Shown: positions 6,887-15,556 of the stretch, in pieces | Numbering within the stretch: the first letter of the stretch is position 1 | Layout of the letters: each line of letters begins with the position of its first letter | Assembly (NCBI RefSeq): GCF_018401815.1 | Contig: NZ_JAGYKG010000003.1 | Span: forward strand, 124,001 to 188,000 | Length of the DNA stretch: 64,000 bases | Direction: 5' to 3' | Origin: Nonlabens sp. | GTDB lineage: Bacteria > Bacteroidota > Bacteroidia > Flavobacteriales > Flavobacteriaceae | Position numbers and translations under genes: made by a program | The notes under the pieces: generated by a model | The model's database searches: none | What the model saw: only the letters and a program-made list of their open reading frames with translations | Told to the model about the DNA's origin: nothing

Positions 6887-8995
6887 ATGACAAACCCACG
6901 CGCTAATAAAGCTATTTATATTGCCACTACTTCTTCTCATAGTGGCAAGTCCATCGCATCTTTAGGGCTCCTGCAGTTGCTGTTAAAGAAGGTGCTCCAA
7001 GTAGGCTATTTTAGACCAGTCATCGATGATATCCAGATAGGTGAAGTAGATAACCACATCCATACGATCACCTCCTTTTTTAAGTTGGATTTGAAAATTG
7101 AGGATGCTTATGCTTTTCAACGTAGCGATCTATTGCGTAAAATAAATGAAAATAAAGAAGATGAAATCATCAGTACCATTATTGATAAATTCAAGATGCT
7201 TGAAAAACGTTTTGATTTTATTATTGTAGAAGGCACCAGTTTTTCTGGACAAGGGGCTATGATAGAACTTGATATGAATGTAGTTATTGCAAAAAATTTA
7301 GGTATTCCAGTAATTATTTTGGCTAGTGGTGAAGGCAGCACTTTAGAAGGAGTAGTCGGTGATCTTCAATTGGCGTATGACTCTTTTAAAGATAAGGAAG
7401 TCGATGTTTTGTCATTGATAGCCAATAAAGTAGCGCTAGAGAGCCAAGAATTGATAGGTGCAGAATTAAAAAAACAATTTCCTTCTAACCTCATTATATG
7501 TGTGATACCATTCCTTTCTTTTCTGTCTCAACCTTCGATAGAGGAAATTATTCAAGAGCTCAATGCTCAAGTTCTTTTTGGAGCTGCTCATAGCAATAAT
7601 CAAGTAGGGGATTTTAGTGTGGCAGCCATGCAAGTACAGCATTACCTACCGCTTTTAAAAGAAAATAGTTTGGTGATTACCTCAGGGGATCGATCAGATA
7701 TACTATTGGGTGTTTTACAAGCAAATAGATCTGTTGATTACCCCAGTATATCTGGAATCCTTCTTACTAGTGGTCTTTTACCAGAAGAGGCAATAATGAA
7801 ACTCATCGAGGATCTTGCCAAGACTGTTCCCGTCATTTCAGTAAAAGGGAGTGCTTTTTCTGTTGCTAATCATATCGGTACTATAAAATCACAAATCCAA
7901 GCTCAAAACACCCAAAAGATCGAAGCATCCATAAAGGTTTTTGATACTTATATGCCAGAAGAGGCATTGTTAGAGCGTCTCGTTACTTATACAACCAAAG
8001 GAATGTCCTCGAGGATGTTTCAATACCATTTGTTAAAACAGGCAAGGTCTAACAAAAAGCACATCGTCCTACCAGAGGGACTAGACGAACGCATCCTGAG
8101 AGCTACTAAAAAAATTATTGATGCAGATGCAGCATTCATTACCTTATTGGGAGATAAGAAGCAAATAGAAGATAAATTGGCAGTATTCAATATAGACTTA
8201 TCTCTGGATCAAATAACTATAGTGAATCCATCAACATCTGTAGATTTGCACGCTTTCGCGAAAGCATTATGCGAACTCAGAAAACACAAAAATGTAAATC
8301 TTACCACGGCCAGGGATTTGATGCAAGACGTATCTTATTTTGGAACGATGATGGTTTATAAAGGCAAAGCAGATGGAATGGTCTCAGGAGCTATTCATAC
8401 CACCCAACAGACCATGAAGCCAGCACTTCAGTTCATAAAAACAAAACCAGAGGCTACTATTGCATCTTCTGTATTTTTTATGTGTCTAGAAGATCGTGTG
8501 TCGGTATTTGGAGATTGTGCGATCAATCCCAACCCAACAGCAGAACAGCTGGCAGAAATTGCCATTTCTTCGGCAGCAACAAGCCTGGCATTTGGTATAG
8601 AGCCTAAAATTGCTATGTTGTCTTATTCATCTGGAGTTTCTGGAAAAGGCGAAGATGTGGAGCGTGTGCGCAAAGCGACAGAATTAATTAAGCAAAAACG
8701 CCCAGATCTTAAAGTAGAAGGTCCTATACAATATGATGCTGCGGTAGATATGAAAATAGGAAAGGCAAAAATGCCTGACTCTGAAGTAGCTGGACAGGCT
8801 AGTGTATTTATTTTTCCGGACCTAAATACAGGCAATAATACCTATAAAGCAGTACAACGAGAGACAAAAGCCCTAGCCATTGGACCTATCATTCAGGGAT
8901 TAAATAAACCCGTGAACGATCTGAGTCGAGGGTGTACGGTAGAAGATGTTTTTAACACTGTTGTGGTTACCGCGATTCAAGCCCAAGGAGTATAA
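6887..8995 (+). CDS. pta: Phosphate acetyltransferase, long form
   Basis: Pta converts acetyl-CoA and phosphate to acetyl phosphate, the first step of the acetate route that yields ATP with AckA. At 702 residues this is the long, three-domain form. The N-terminal P-loop-like domain begins IYIATTSSHSGKSIASLGLL. A middle DRTGG-type domain contains SGDRSDILLGVLQANRSVDY at about 265-285. The catalytic PTA_PTB domain starts near residue 378 (LKQARSNKKHIVLPEGLDER) and holds MVSGAIHTTQQTMKPALQ and the C-terminal PDLNTGNNTYKAVQR. The gene ends 12 bases before ackA. Placement behind the dyad promoter at 5741 suggests induction together with the stress island, in line with a role in energy supply when respiration is limited. 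Palindrome copy 2 lies in it, coding for the AFAKA of HAFAKAL. Confidence 0.95.
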   Translation: MTNPRANKAIYIATTSSHSGKSIASLGLLQLLLKKVLQVGYFRPVIDDIQIGEVDNHIHTITSFFKLDLKIEDAYAFQRSDLLRKINENKEDEIISTIIDKFKMLEKRFDFIIVEGTSFSGQGAMIELDMNVVIAKNLGIPVIILASGEGSTLEGVVGDLQLAYDSFKDKEVDVLSLIANKVALESQELIGAELKKQFPSNLIICVIPFLSFLSQPSIEEIIQELNAQVLFGAAHSNNQVGDFSVAAMQVQHYLPLLKENSLVITSGDRSDILLGVLQANRSVDYPSISGILLTSGLLPEEAIMKLIEDLAKTVPVISVKGSAFSVANHIGTIKSQIQAQNTQKIEASIKVFDTYMPEEALLERLVTYTTKGMSSRMFQYHLLKQARSNKKHIVLPEGLDERILRATKKIIDADAAFITLLGDKKQIEDKLAVFNIDLSLDQITIVNPSTSVDLHAFAKALCELRKHKNVNLTTARDLMQDVSYFGTMMVYKGKADGMVSGAIHTTQQTMKPALQFIKTKPEATIASSVFFMCLEDRVSVFGDCAINPNPTAEQLAEIAISSAATSLAFGIEPKIAMLSYSSGVSGKGEDVERVRKATELIKQKRPDLKVEGPIQYDAAVDMKIGKAKMPDSEVAGQASVFIFPDLNTGNNTYKAVQRETKALAIGPIIQGLNKPVNDLSRGCTVEDVFNTVVVTAIQAQGV
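8251..8265. repeat. TTTCGCGAAA palindrome, copy 2 (in pta)
   Basis: CGCTTTCGCGAAAGC in frame inside pta, encoding AFAKA between the two halves of the catalytic domain. Confidence 0.9.
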
Positions 8996-9007
8996 TTTTT
9001 AAAAAAT

Positions 9008-10210
9008 ATGAAGATATTTGTTATCAATGCAGGAAGTTCTTCTATTAAATTTCAAGTATTTGAAATGCCCTCTGAGCAGATGATTTGTAACGGAATTCTA
9101 GAACGCATAGGCAGTATTGATGCAGTACTTACCTACAAGACACCTAGTAGTGAGATTACTGAAACAGGAACTATAACAACTCATAAAGACGGATTTCATA
9201 AAATTGTAAATCTATTATTGCATGAAGATAAAGGCGTCATAGAACGCATAGAAGATATCAATGCTGTGGGTCATCGTGTGGTACATGGCGGGAAGTTGTT
9301 TTCAAATACAACTATAATCACTGCTGAGGTGAAGAGTAAAATCAAAGAGTTTTCCTCTCTAGCCCCTTTACACAACCCAAATAATCTAGAAGGAATTCTT
9401 ATAGCAGAACAGTTTTTTCCTTCTGCAAAACAAATAGCAGTATTTGACACAGCCTTTTTTCAAGGTCTACCCGAAAAGGCCAAAAAGTATGCGATACCCA
9501 ATAAATTTTACAAAGAAGATGGCATACAGGTCTACGGTTTTCACGGGACAAGTCACAAATATGTTTCTGAAAAAGCAACAGAATACCTAGGCTTAAAAGA
9601 GTCTAAAATCATAAGCATTCATTTAGGTAACGGTTGCAGCATCACTGCACTTATAGACGGGAAAAGTGTGGATCATAGTTTGGGTTTTGCGCCTTCTAAT
9701 GGTCTTATAATGGGGTCCAGAAGCGGTGACATCGATCACGCTATTATTTTTTACTTCATTCAACATTTGGGATATGATCTCAAAGAAATACAGCGTATTT
9801 TAAATGAGGAAAGCGGCATGTATGGGCTCACGGGTTATACCGATTTAAGAGAGGTGCAACTAGCCGCCAACAACGGGAGTAAAGATTGTATACTAGCTCT
9901 AGAAATGAATGCCTACCGAATTAAAAAGTACATAGGCGCTTATGCAGCTGCCATGAACGGTCTGGACGCTGTAGTTTTTACTGCTGGAATAGGGGAGAAT
10001 TCTAGTGTGCTCAGAAAAAAAGTTTGTACCGAAATGGAGTACTTCGGAATGGACCTGGACAACACAAAAAATGAACAGCGTTCTAATGCTGTTAGGGAAA
10101 TCAACAGGGCGGTGTCCAAAGTAAAGATACTTGTGATACCAACTAATGAGGAGTTGGAAATTGCCAAACAAACCTTTCAGTTATGCCTTATTGAAACGAA
10201 GCAATCTTAA
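9008..10210 (+). CDS. ackA: Acetate kinase
   Basis: AckA transfers phosphate from acetyl phosphate to ADP, making ATP and acetate. The 400 residues carry the whole acetokinase signature: MKIFVINAGSSSIKFQVFEM at the start, GHRVVHGG near 92, FDTAFF near 148, YGFHGTSHKYVS near 178 with the catalytic histidine, HLGNGCSITA near 206, GLTGYTDLREV near 277 and FTAGIGENSS near 326. Length is normal. It follows pta after 12 bases and closes the operon. Its last 30 bases overlap the end of the metal ATPase gene on the other strand. Confidence 0.96.
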   Translation: MKIFVINAGSSSIKFQVFEMPSEQMICNGILERIGSIDAVLTYKTPSSEITETGTITTHKDGFHKIVNLLLHEDKGVIERIEDINAVGHRVVHGGKLFSNTTIITAEVKSKIKEFSSLAPLHNPNNLEGILIAEQFFPSAKQIAVFDTAFFQGLPEKAKKYAIPNKFYKEDGIQVYGFHGTSHKYVSEKATEYLGLKESKIISIHLGNGCSITALIDGKSVDHSLGFAPSNGLIMGSRSGDIDHAIIFYFIQHLGYDLKEIQRILNEESGMYGLTGYTDLREVQLAANNGSKDCILALEMNAYRIKKYIGAYAAAMNGLDAVVFTAGIGENSSVLRKKVCTEMEYFGMDLDNTKNEQRSNAVREINRAVSKVKILVIPTNEELEIAKQTFQLCLIETKQS

Positions 10211-12154
10211 GGCATTTAGAACAACGATTAAAGTTGAGCCTTCGTGGAAAACGACGGCTAAACCAATAGTTGTGAGGCTCAATATAGTTGCTGGAACCAA
10301 TACTACAACTACCCCTAAACTGATCCAAACATTTTGTTTTATAACCCTTTTAGAAGCCCTGCTAAGTCCTATTACAAATGGTAAATTCTCAATTTTGTCC
10401 GACATTAAGGCAACATCAGCAGTTTCTAATGCGACATCGCTACCAGCAGCTCCCATGGCAATACTAACTGTACTTAGGGCCATCGCAGGCGCATCGTTGA
10501 CACCATCTCCTACCATGGCTATTTTGCCGTCACGAAGCAAAAGGGATTTGATGGCTTCTACTTTATCTTCGGGTAATAAGTTGCCTTTAGCTTCGGTCAA
10601 ACCAATTTGGCGGGCGATCGCATCTCCCACATGTTGATGATCTCCAGTAAGCATGATCATGTGTTTAATACCGATTTCTTTTAAGCGTTTCAGAGTGCTA
10701 GCGGCTGTATTTCTTGGCGTATCCATAACGCTTATTATTCCAGCGATTTTGTTTTTAAATGCTACTATCATTACGGTATGACCGTTTTTTAAAAGCTGTT
10801 CCATTTTAGAATTTAGGTCTTGATCCAACTCTATAGCAACACTTTCCATCAAGCTCTTAGTTCCAATAAGAACTTTTTCTTGAAGATACGTAGCTTGAAT
10901 CCCTTTTCCTTGAATAGCAACAACATGTTCAGCTTGATTAGTCACTTCTATAGAATACCAGCTTTTAAGATCTTTTGCTATAGCTCTAGCTAAGGGATGG
11001 TTGCTCAGGCTTTCTACTTCCAGTACTAATTGTGCAAAATCTCTTTCTTTTAATTCATTTATAGGTATGACATTAGTAAGCCTTGGTTTTCCTTCTGTTA
11101 AGGTTCCTGTTTTATCAAATGCTATACTAGTAATTTCCCCCAATTGCTCCAAAGCTTTCCCACCCTTTATGAGCACTCCTTTTTGAGCAGCTCTTGCAAT
11201 GCCACTTAAAACGGCACTAGGAGTTGAAATAGCAAGCGCACAAGGACTGGCCGCGACTAAAACGCTAATTGCCCTATACAGGCTAGTATCAAAGTCTTCT
11301 TCAATAATTAAAAATGCAAAACACAATAATGCCACCATCAAAATCACTAAAGGGACGTACCATTTTTCAAATTTTTTAGTAAGTCTTTGGGTGGGTGATT
11401 TTTGGGTTTCCACTTCACTGACCATTTTTATTAGCCTAGATACAGTAGAATCTTTACTCAATTTAAGCACTAGAACATCCAGGCTATGATCACCATTGAT
11501 GGTTCCTGTAAAAACGATGTGTTTTTTTTCTATTTGATCAAAGGAGGCGAGGTTGGTGCTGTCTTCTATAAATGTTTTATCAACTGGTATACTTTCTCCT
11601 GTAATTGGTGCTTGATTGATACTGCTACTGCCATGAATAATGACTCCATCGGCTGCAATTTTGGAATGGGGCTTTACAACAATAACATCATTAATACGCA
11701 AGTCTTTTATAGCGACTTCTTTTAGTGTGCCTTCCTTTTTTAATAGGGCTGTTTTTGGAGTCAATTCACCTAAGGCTTTAATGGATTTTTTAGCTTTATC
11801 CATAGCGTAATGTTCGAGAGCGTGACCTAAACTAAAAAGAAATAACAATAATGCACCTTCTGCCCATTTGTCTATATATGCTGCTCCGGCGGCGGCGGCA
11901 ATCATAAGAAAATCGATATCAAAACCACCTTGTATGATTTTTTTAGTAGCTACTATAGAAATAAAATAGCCTCCAAAAAAGTAGGAGATGATATAGCTGG
12001 AGAGGGACGTCCATGAAGTTAAAGTGGTGAATTGTTCCATCAAAAAACCATTCAATAGAAAAACACCACAGAAAAGCGCAAAAAACAGTTCTGTTGTATT
12101 ATTTGAGATGGAATGAAAACTGCGAGTGTGAACCTCTTCTTGCTGTACTACCAT
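10181..12154 (-). CDS. P1B-4-type metal-transporting ATPase
   Basis: A heavy-metal P-type ATPase of 657 residues. The phosphorylation site is DKTGTLTEGKPR, the HP motif is SLSNHPLARAIA, and the hinge is GDGVNDAPAM. The membrane metal site reads ASPCALA, and the last membrane helix carries HEGSTLIVVLNALRLL. SPC together with HEG-x-T marks the P1B-4 group, which exports Co(II), and in some members Zn(II) or Fe(II). No N-terminal metal-binding domain is present, as usual in that group. The longer frame begins at 12175, but a -7 box would then lie within it, so the ATG at 12152-12154 is chosen. Its end overlaps ackA by 30 bases. A dyad lies upstream at 12199-12210, tying it to the stress island, which could point to iron or cobalt control under low oxygen. 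Confidence 0.88.
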   Translation of the reverse strand: MVVQQEEVHTRSFHSISNNTTELFFALFCGVFLLNGFLMEQFTTLTSWTSLSSYIISYFFGGYFISIVATKKIIQGGFDIDFLMIAAAAGAAYIDKWAEGALLLFLFSLGHALEHYAMDKAKKSIKALGELTPKTALLKKEGTLKEVAIKDLRINDVIVVKPHSKIAADGVIIHGSSSINQAPITGESIPVDKTFIEDSTNLASFDQIEKKHIVFTGTINGDHSLDVLVLKLSKDSTVSRLIKMVSEVETQKSPTQRLTKKFEKWYVPLVILMVALLCFAFLIIEEDFDTSLYRAISVLVAASPCALAISTPSAVLSGIARAAQKGVLIKGGKALEQLGEITSIAFDKTGTLTEGKPRLTNVIPINELKERDFAQLVLEVESLSNHPLARAIAKDLKSWYSIEVTNQAEHVVAIQGKGIQATYLQEKVLIGTKSLMESVAIELDQDLNSKMEQLLKNGHTVMIVAFKNKIAGIISVMDTPRNTAASTLKRLKEIGIKHMIMLTGDHQHVGDAIARQIGLTEAKGNLLPEDKVEAIKSLLLRDGKIAMVGDGVNDAPAMALSTVSIAMGAAGSDVALETADVALMSDKIENLPFVIGLSRASKRVIKQNVWISLGVVVVLVPATILSLTTIGLAVVFHEGSTLIVVLNALRLLRFNKA

Positions 12155-12171
12155 GAAAAATAACTTTCGCC

Positions 12172-12210
12172 TCAATTTAACACTTTAATTCGTAAGTCTG
12201 ACCTAAATGA
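12172..12210 (-). promoter_or_regulatory. Dyad promoter of the P1B-4 ATPase (minus strand)
   Basis: On the minus strand TCATTTAGGTCA (12199-12210) precedes TAAATTGA starting at 12179. The distance, 25.5 bases, differs from the 29.5 of the other promoters of the set, so either the -7 box is another one or the site acts differently. Confidence 0.5.
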
Positions 12211-12270
12211 GCAGTTCGTCAAGTTAATGGGGTAAAATCCCTGGTGAAATAAAGTCTCACAAGATGTGAT

Positions 12271-12663
12271 TCAATTACTCCTTCCTCTGGATCTGTTGCT
12301 TCTACTGTAGCGAGGACTATTGGGGTAATTTGATCGGTGATAGTTGCGAATTGCATCGTCGCGATAACCACGGACACGAACAAATCGGCTCCTATTAAAA
12401 TTGATGGATCTGAACCGTTCTGGTAAGACATGGACACGCATCCAAACATTATTTTCTAAGTATAAATAATTTCTTGTAGCAAGATCGTAGTAAATGAAAT
12501 AGTCAGGAAAATAAACATAACGTACCAACTCCAATCGACCAGGGTAAAACCACGCAGGTGGAGGTTGATGGGGAGTCGGTGATAGAATAATTGGTGCACA
12601 ACTTCCCAAAGAAAGTAAAACAGCAAACAAAAGAGAAAAGGTAAGAAGCGGGTTGTTTTTCAT
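12271..12663 (-). CDS. Small lipoprotein, Arg/Asn/Tyr-rich
   Basis: The 130-residue product begins MKNNPLLTFSLLFAVLLSLGSC, a lipoprotein signal with the lipobox LGSC, so it is anchored in a membrane after cleavage at the cysteine. The mature part is rich in proline at first (PTPHQPPPAWFYPG), then aromatic (VRYVYFPDYFIYYDLATRNY), and ends in a basic, low-complexity tail of Arg, Asn, Ser and Tyr. I know no function. The ATG at 12661-12663 is preferred to one 21 bases upstream because it opens the signal peptide directly. It is transcribed away from the AhpD-like gene at 12801, and both share the dyad at 12713-12724. Confidence 0.65.
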   Translation of the reverse strand: MKNNPLLTFSLLFAVLLSLGSCAPIILSPTPHQPPPAWFYPGRLELVRYVYFPDYFIYYDLATRNYLYLENNVWMRVHVLPERFRSINFNRSRFVRVRGYRDDAIRNYHRSNYPNSPRYSRSNRSRGRSN

Positions 12664-12681
12664 AATGACGTTATTGTGTGT

Positions 12682-12755
12682 CAAAGAAACTGAGGAAAAA
12701 ACACTAGTGAAATGACGAAGGTCATTTTTGAAAATAAGCTTTTAAAATACTTTTG
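12682..12755. promoter_or_regulatory. Divergent promoter pair sharing one dyad
   Basis: TGACGAAGGTCA at 12713-12724 has arms that extend to AATGAC/GTCATT. Plus strand: -33 TTTG at 12727-12730, 17 bases, then -7 TACTTTTG at 12748-12755. Minus strand: -7 TTTCTTTG starting at 12689. Both -7 boxes begin exactly 29.5 bases from the dyad centre, so one dimer could serve both genes. Confidence 0.78.
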
Positions 12756-12800
12756 ATGCTGTATTTTGGTAACAAGGCTAAAATCTCAACACACAGAGCA

Positions 12801-13148
12801 ATGAAAAATTATATAGAAAAGTATCAAGAGGTCACTTCACAAATGGAGCAACTAAGGGTTAAGATTCCAGACACGATGAATGGTTTTACCGCTCTTCACA
12901 AAGCGAGTGTGGCAAATGGCGCACTACTTTCTAAGACGAAAGAACTCATCTCTTTAGGTATTGCTATTGCTGTGCATTGTGATGGTTGTATTGCTTTTCA
13001 TGTACACGATGCCCTTAAGGCAGGCGCGACAAAAGAAGATATTTTAGAAACTATAGGGGTGGCTATTTGTATGGGAGGTGGGCCAGCATTGGTTTACGGT
13101 GGTGAGGCGATGCAAGCTCTTGAACAATTTAAAGCCAGTAAAGAATAG
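12801..13148 (+). CDS. AhpD-like carboxymuconolactone decarboxylase-family protein
   Basis: The 115-residue protein has the core of the AhpD/CMD family: LISLGIAIAVHCDGCIAFHV with the redox CxxC pair, followed by the histidine three residues on, then AGATKEDILETIGVAICMGG and GGPALVYGGEAMQALEQF. Members with this CxxC-x-x-x-H arrangement act as alkylhydroperoxidase-type reductants or thiol oxidoreductases. It is cytosolic. An in-frame ATG at 12753 exists, but it overlaps the -7 box at 12748-12755, so the start at 12801 is right. It is read from the divergent dyad promoter and is followed after 110 bases by a small coiled-coil gene on the same strand, probably in one transcript. Confidence 0.85.
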   Translation: MKNYIEKYQEVTSQMEQLRVKIPDTMNGFTALHKASVANGALLSKTKELISLGIAIAVHCDGCIAFHVHDALKAGATKEDILETIGVAICMGGGPALVYGGEAMQALEQFKASKE

Positions 13149-13214
13149 CCTATAAAGACGGAATGCAGTTACTTGAAACAGGCTTTTTAATAGGAAGGGG
13201 TCTAATTTGTTGTT

Positions 13215-13228
13215 GCTTTCGCGAAAGC
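13215..13228. repeat. TTTCGCGAAA palindrome, copy 3 (intergenic)
   Basis: GCTTTCGCGAAAGC in the spacer between the AhpD-like gene and the coiled-coil gene at 13259. Confidence 0.9.
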
Positions 13229-13258
13229 TGGAAAAACTTAGTTAACAACTGAAAAGCT

Positions 13259-13651
13259 ATGGAAACGTCAAAAGAAATGTTATGCAACTCTAATATGCAT
13301 TTTGAACACCAGCTATGGATGGGAGAACTTGCTTTTTGGAAAGATGAGTTGAAATTCTTTAAAAATCGCTTAAGTGAAATTGTTCCCCGTTGGACCAACA
13401 AAGAGGTGCTGGCGCAATTAGAACATTATCAAAATGAATTTATTCTTCACGGTGGTGTTATTGAAGACTTACAAGAAACCATAGAAGAACACGAGAATCG
13501 CATCGCTGCACAGAGTAAAATGAGTAGGGAGCTTATGGACATTCAATTAGCTAAAAGGCATATGGAATTTAGAGATCGTTTGGAAACACAAAGGCATATT
13601 TATGCAGAACTCAAAAAGGATTTTTTTAAATTTTTAGAGAACTATAGGTAA
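13259..13651 (+). CDS. Small coiled-coil protein, paralogue of 15557
   Basis: A 130-residue soluble helical protein. The signature LWMGELAFWKDELKFFKNRL near the N-terminus is nearly the same as in the 135-residue protein at 15557-15964 (EWLDTIAFWKDEIRFFENLL) and recalls the more distant one at 5803. After it come three long amphipathic helices with heavy charge (EDLQETIEEHENRIAAQSKM, then FRDRLETQRHIYAELKKDFF). No cysteine-based or metal motif stands out apart from scattered histidines. The function is unknown. It follows the AhpD-like gene and probably shares its dyad promoter. Confidence 0.6.
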   Translation: METSKEMLCNSNMHFEHQLWMGELAFWKDELKFFKNRLSEIVPRWTNKEVLAQLEHYQNEFILHGGVIEDLQETIEEHENRIAAQSKMSRELMDIQLAKRHMEFRDRLETQRHIYAELKKDFFKFLENYR

Positions 13652-13715
13652 GTAGCGTTTTTATTTGACGCGCTTGGATAAGAATTCACTCTGATCTAAA
13701 ATTGCAATTATTGCC

Positions 13716-13758
13716 TGATTTAGGTCATTGTTGTTGCTTTCTTCTTATGATATCTTTC
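13716..13758 (+). promoter_or_regulatory. Dyad promoter of first BON protein
   Basis: TGATTTAGGTCA at 13716-13727 and -7 box TATCTTTC at 13751-13758, centre-to-box distance 29.5 bases. The gene starts at 13786. Confidence 0.72.
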
Positions 13759-13785
13759 AACTATTACTAATTTAAAACTTTTATT

Positions 13786-14439
13786 ATGAGAACAGATTCA
13801 AGTATCAAAAAAGACGTGCTAGATGAATTAGAATGGCAGCCTAGCATCGATGAAACCCAAATAGGGGTAGTAGTAAAGGACGGTATTGTAACTCTTTCTG
13901 GAACAGTAGACAGTTACTTAAAAAAGCTTGAAGCGGAGAATGCTGCTAAAAGCGTCGTGGGAGTGAAAGCAGTTGCAGAGAACATTGAAGTGGTATACGG
14001 CGATAATTACCATAAAACAGATTCAGATATTGCCGCTGCAGTAGTCAATGCTTTAAAGTGGAATGTTTCTATACCCGAAAATAACATAGAGGTAAAAGTG
14101 GAAGATGGCTGGGTATACTTAACTGGTGAAGTCATGTGGGAATTTGAAAAAAATGCCGCTAAAAAAGCCATAGAAAACCTAACCGGCGTTCGATACGTTA
14201 TTAACAATATTACCTTGAAAAATACAGTGGATGCCGCAGATATTAAAAACAAAATCAAAAAGGCATTCGAACGTTCTGCTGAGGTAGATGCTAAAAATAT
14301 TTCAGTACAAGCCGATGGACATCGAATCAAATTGACCGGCACCGTAACATCTTCAAAAGAAAAAGAGGTAGCTAGAAGAACAGCCTACACTTCTCCTGGT
14401 GTGTGGACAGTTGATGACGAATTAGAAGTAAGTAATTAG
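13786..14439 (+). CDS. Triple-BON-domain protein, copy 1
   Basis: The 217 residues form three BON domains: residues 1-70 (DVLDELEWQPSIDETQIGVV, TLSGTVDSYLKK, AVAENIEVVY), 75-145 (AAVVNALKWNVSIPENNIEV, VYLTGEVMWEFE, VRYVINNITL) and 148-217 (IKNKIKKAFERSAEVDAKNI, KLTGTVTSSKEK, VWTVDDELEV). BON domains, as in OsmY, bind membranes or ligands and are linked to osmotic and envelope stress. This copy has no signal peptide, so it is probably cytosolic. It is closely related to the 217-residue copy at 16940-17593, aligned without gaps over nearly the full length, so the pair arose by duplication. Both are behind dyad promoters. Confidence 0.88.
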   Translation: MRTDSSIKKDVLDELEWQPSIDETQIGVVVKDGIVTLSGTVDSYLKKLEAENAAKSVVGVKAVAENIEVVYGDNYHKTDSDIAAAVVNALKWNVSIPENNIEVKVEDGWVYLTGEVMWEFEKNAAKKAIENLTGVRYVINNITLKNTVDAADIKNKIKKAFERSAEVDAKNISVQADGHRIKLTGTVTSSKEKEVARRTAYTSPGVWTVDDELEVSN

Positions 14440-14452
14440 GCCTTTTTTAAAT

Positions 14453-14810
14453 GATCTAGCGCCAGTTAGACAGGATTCATTTGCACAACAACAGCCTTAA
14501 TTCTTTTACGGAATTAGGGCTGTACGCTGTTAATCCGCATCACTCGGAATTGTTATTAGCAGCTGCTTCAGCAAGATTTGCTAGTAATAATTACAATTGG
14601 AGTCAACTCTTTATAGATCACGGTATCTAGGAATTATAAATCAAGATGATCTGTAGTTACATGTTGGTGTTTTTGCCGATGCTGAAATTGAATGCTATGA
14701 ATTACCATTAATTTAGTACACTCGTGGTAGAAATGATATATTTACTTTAGCTGGTATTGAAAATCTGAACAAAACTGCTCCTTTCTATTGAATAGGAATG
14801 GGAGGTAGGT
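14453..14810 (+). pseudogene. Decayed coding remnant, unassigned
   Basis: From 14453 a plus-strand frame reads RQLDRIHLHNNSLNSFTELG, LYAVNPHHSELLLAAASARF and ASNNYNWSQLFIDHGI, then stops at about 14629. In another frame just after it one reads LHVGVFADAEIECYELPLI, a stop, then YTRGRNDIFTLAGIENLNK and TAPFY. Both pieces look like good protein sequence but have no start, so they are likely parts of one former gene broken by stops and a frame change. I cannot name the family. A hairpin, ACAGCC-T-TAATTC pairing with GAATTA-G-GGCTGT, lies at 14491-14523 inside it. Nothing recognisable follows up to 15145. Confidence 0.45.
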
Positions 14811-15145
14811 ATCTACGAATAAGGGTAATTTAAAAGGTGGTAGGTTCAAAAACTTTAGGAACATCAAGCTGAAATATATCTAATTATATTTATGGTTAAT
14901 GGAACCTCATTTACTCCCTGACAAATTATAAAATACCCAGGTTAGTCATTTTGGAATATTGCATGTATCAAATAAGGCGATTGGTTTATATTCTTAAACA
15001 ATCAGCCCCGTTTGATGTTGGTTTAGTTTTATTAAGGATGTTTGGTTTTTTAAGACGTTGAATCATCGATTTACTTCATCAGAGTAAAGAACAGCTCTAG
15101 GAGATTTTTAAAAATACTGCTTCAAGAAGCACCGTATAGTTCAAT

Positions 15146-15505
15146 TTATAAACTAGTGTTTAGAAAGCTTTTGAGAACATTAACTTGAAATTCACCTACT
15201 GCATGTAGGGTAGCATCGGCATTCATAAGTACTAAATTATAGGCTAAATGAGAAAGTTTGCAATCTTTTATAACACCTTGTTCCCTACCGCTATAAACCG
15301 GCATAAAATGTTTGTGAGCTTCTATACCAGATGAGTTAGCTATTTTAATAGCGACTTCAACAGCATCTGTAATTTGTTCAGGGGACAACCCTTTATCTAA
15401 TAAATCGCTTGCTAAATAGGTCATGTTTATGGAATAATAAAAATCCATAAAATTATGAACGGCATGTGATACATGATATCTTTCGGTGTAAATTATTAAT
15501 TTCAT
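15146..15505 (-). CDS. Hypothetical small protein in the sigma-factor operon
   Basis: The 119-residue product starts MKLIIYTERYHVSHAVHNFM and is soluble and mainly helical. Histidines and tyrosines cluster in the first 30 residues (YTERYHVSHAVHNFMDFYYS), and GLSPEQITDAVEVAIKIANS resembles a helical domain with a capped helix start. I do not know its function. An ATG 48 bases upstream would overlap the end of the next gene, so the start at 15503-15505 is chosen. It is the last gene of a likely three-gene transcript: sigma factor, coiled-coil protein, this one. Confidence 0.55.
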   Translation of the reverse strand: MKLIIYTERYHVSHAVHNFMDFYYSINMTYLASDLLDKGLSPEQITDAVEVAIKIANSSGIEAHKHFMPVYSGREQGVIKDCKLSHLAYNLVLMNADATLHAVGEFQVNVLKSFLNTSL

Positions 15506-15556
15506 AATAAAGTCTTTATAATATTTATCGTTGTAAAGAAGTACGTTATACAAAAT

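Noticed and set aside
12219..12449. Minus-strand open frame of 76 codons within the lipoprotein gene
   Set aside because: It overlaps the lipoprotein gene at 12271-12663 in another frame, has no signal or family pattern, and the lipoprotein frame has a clear lipobox.
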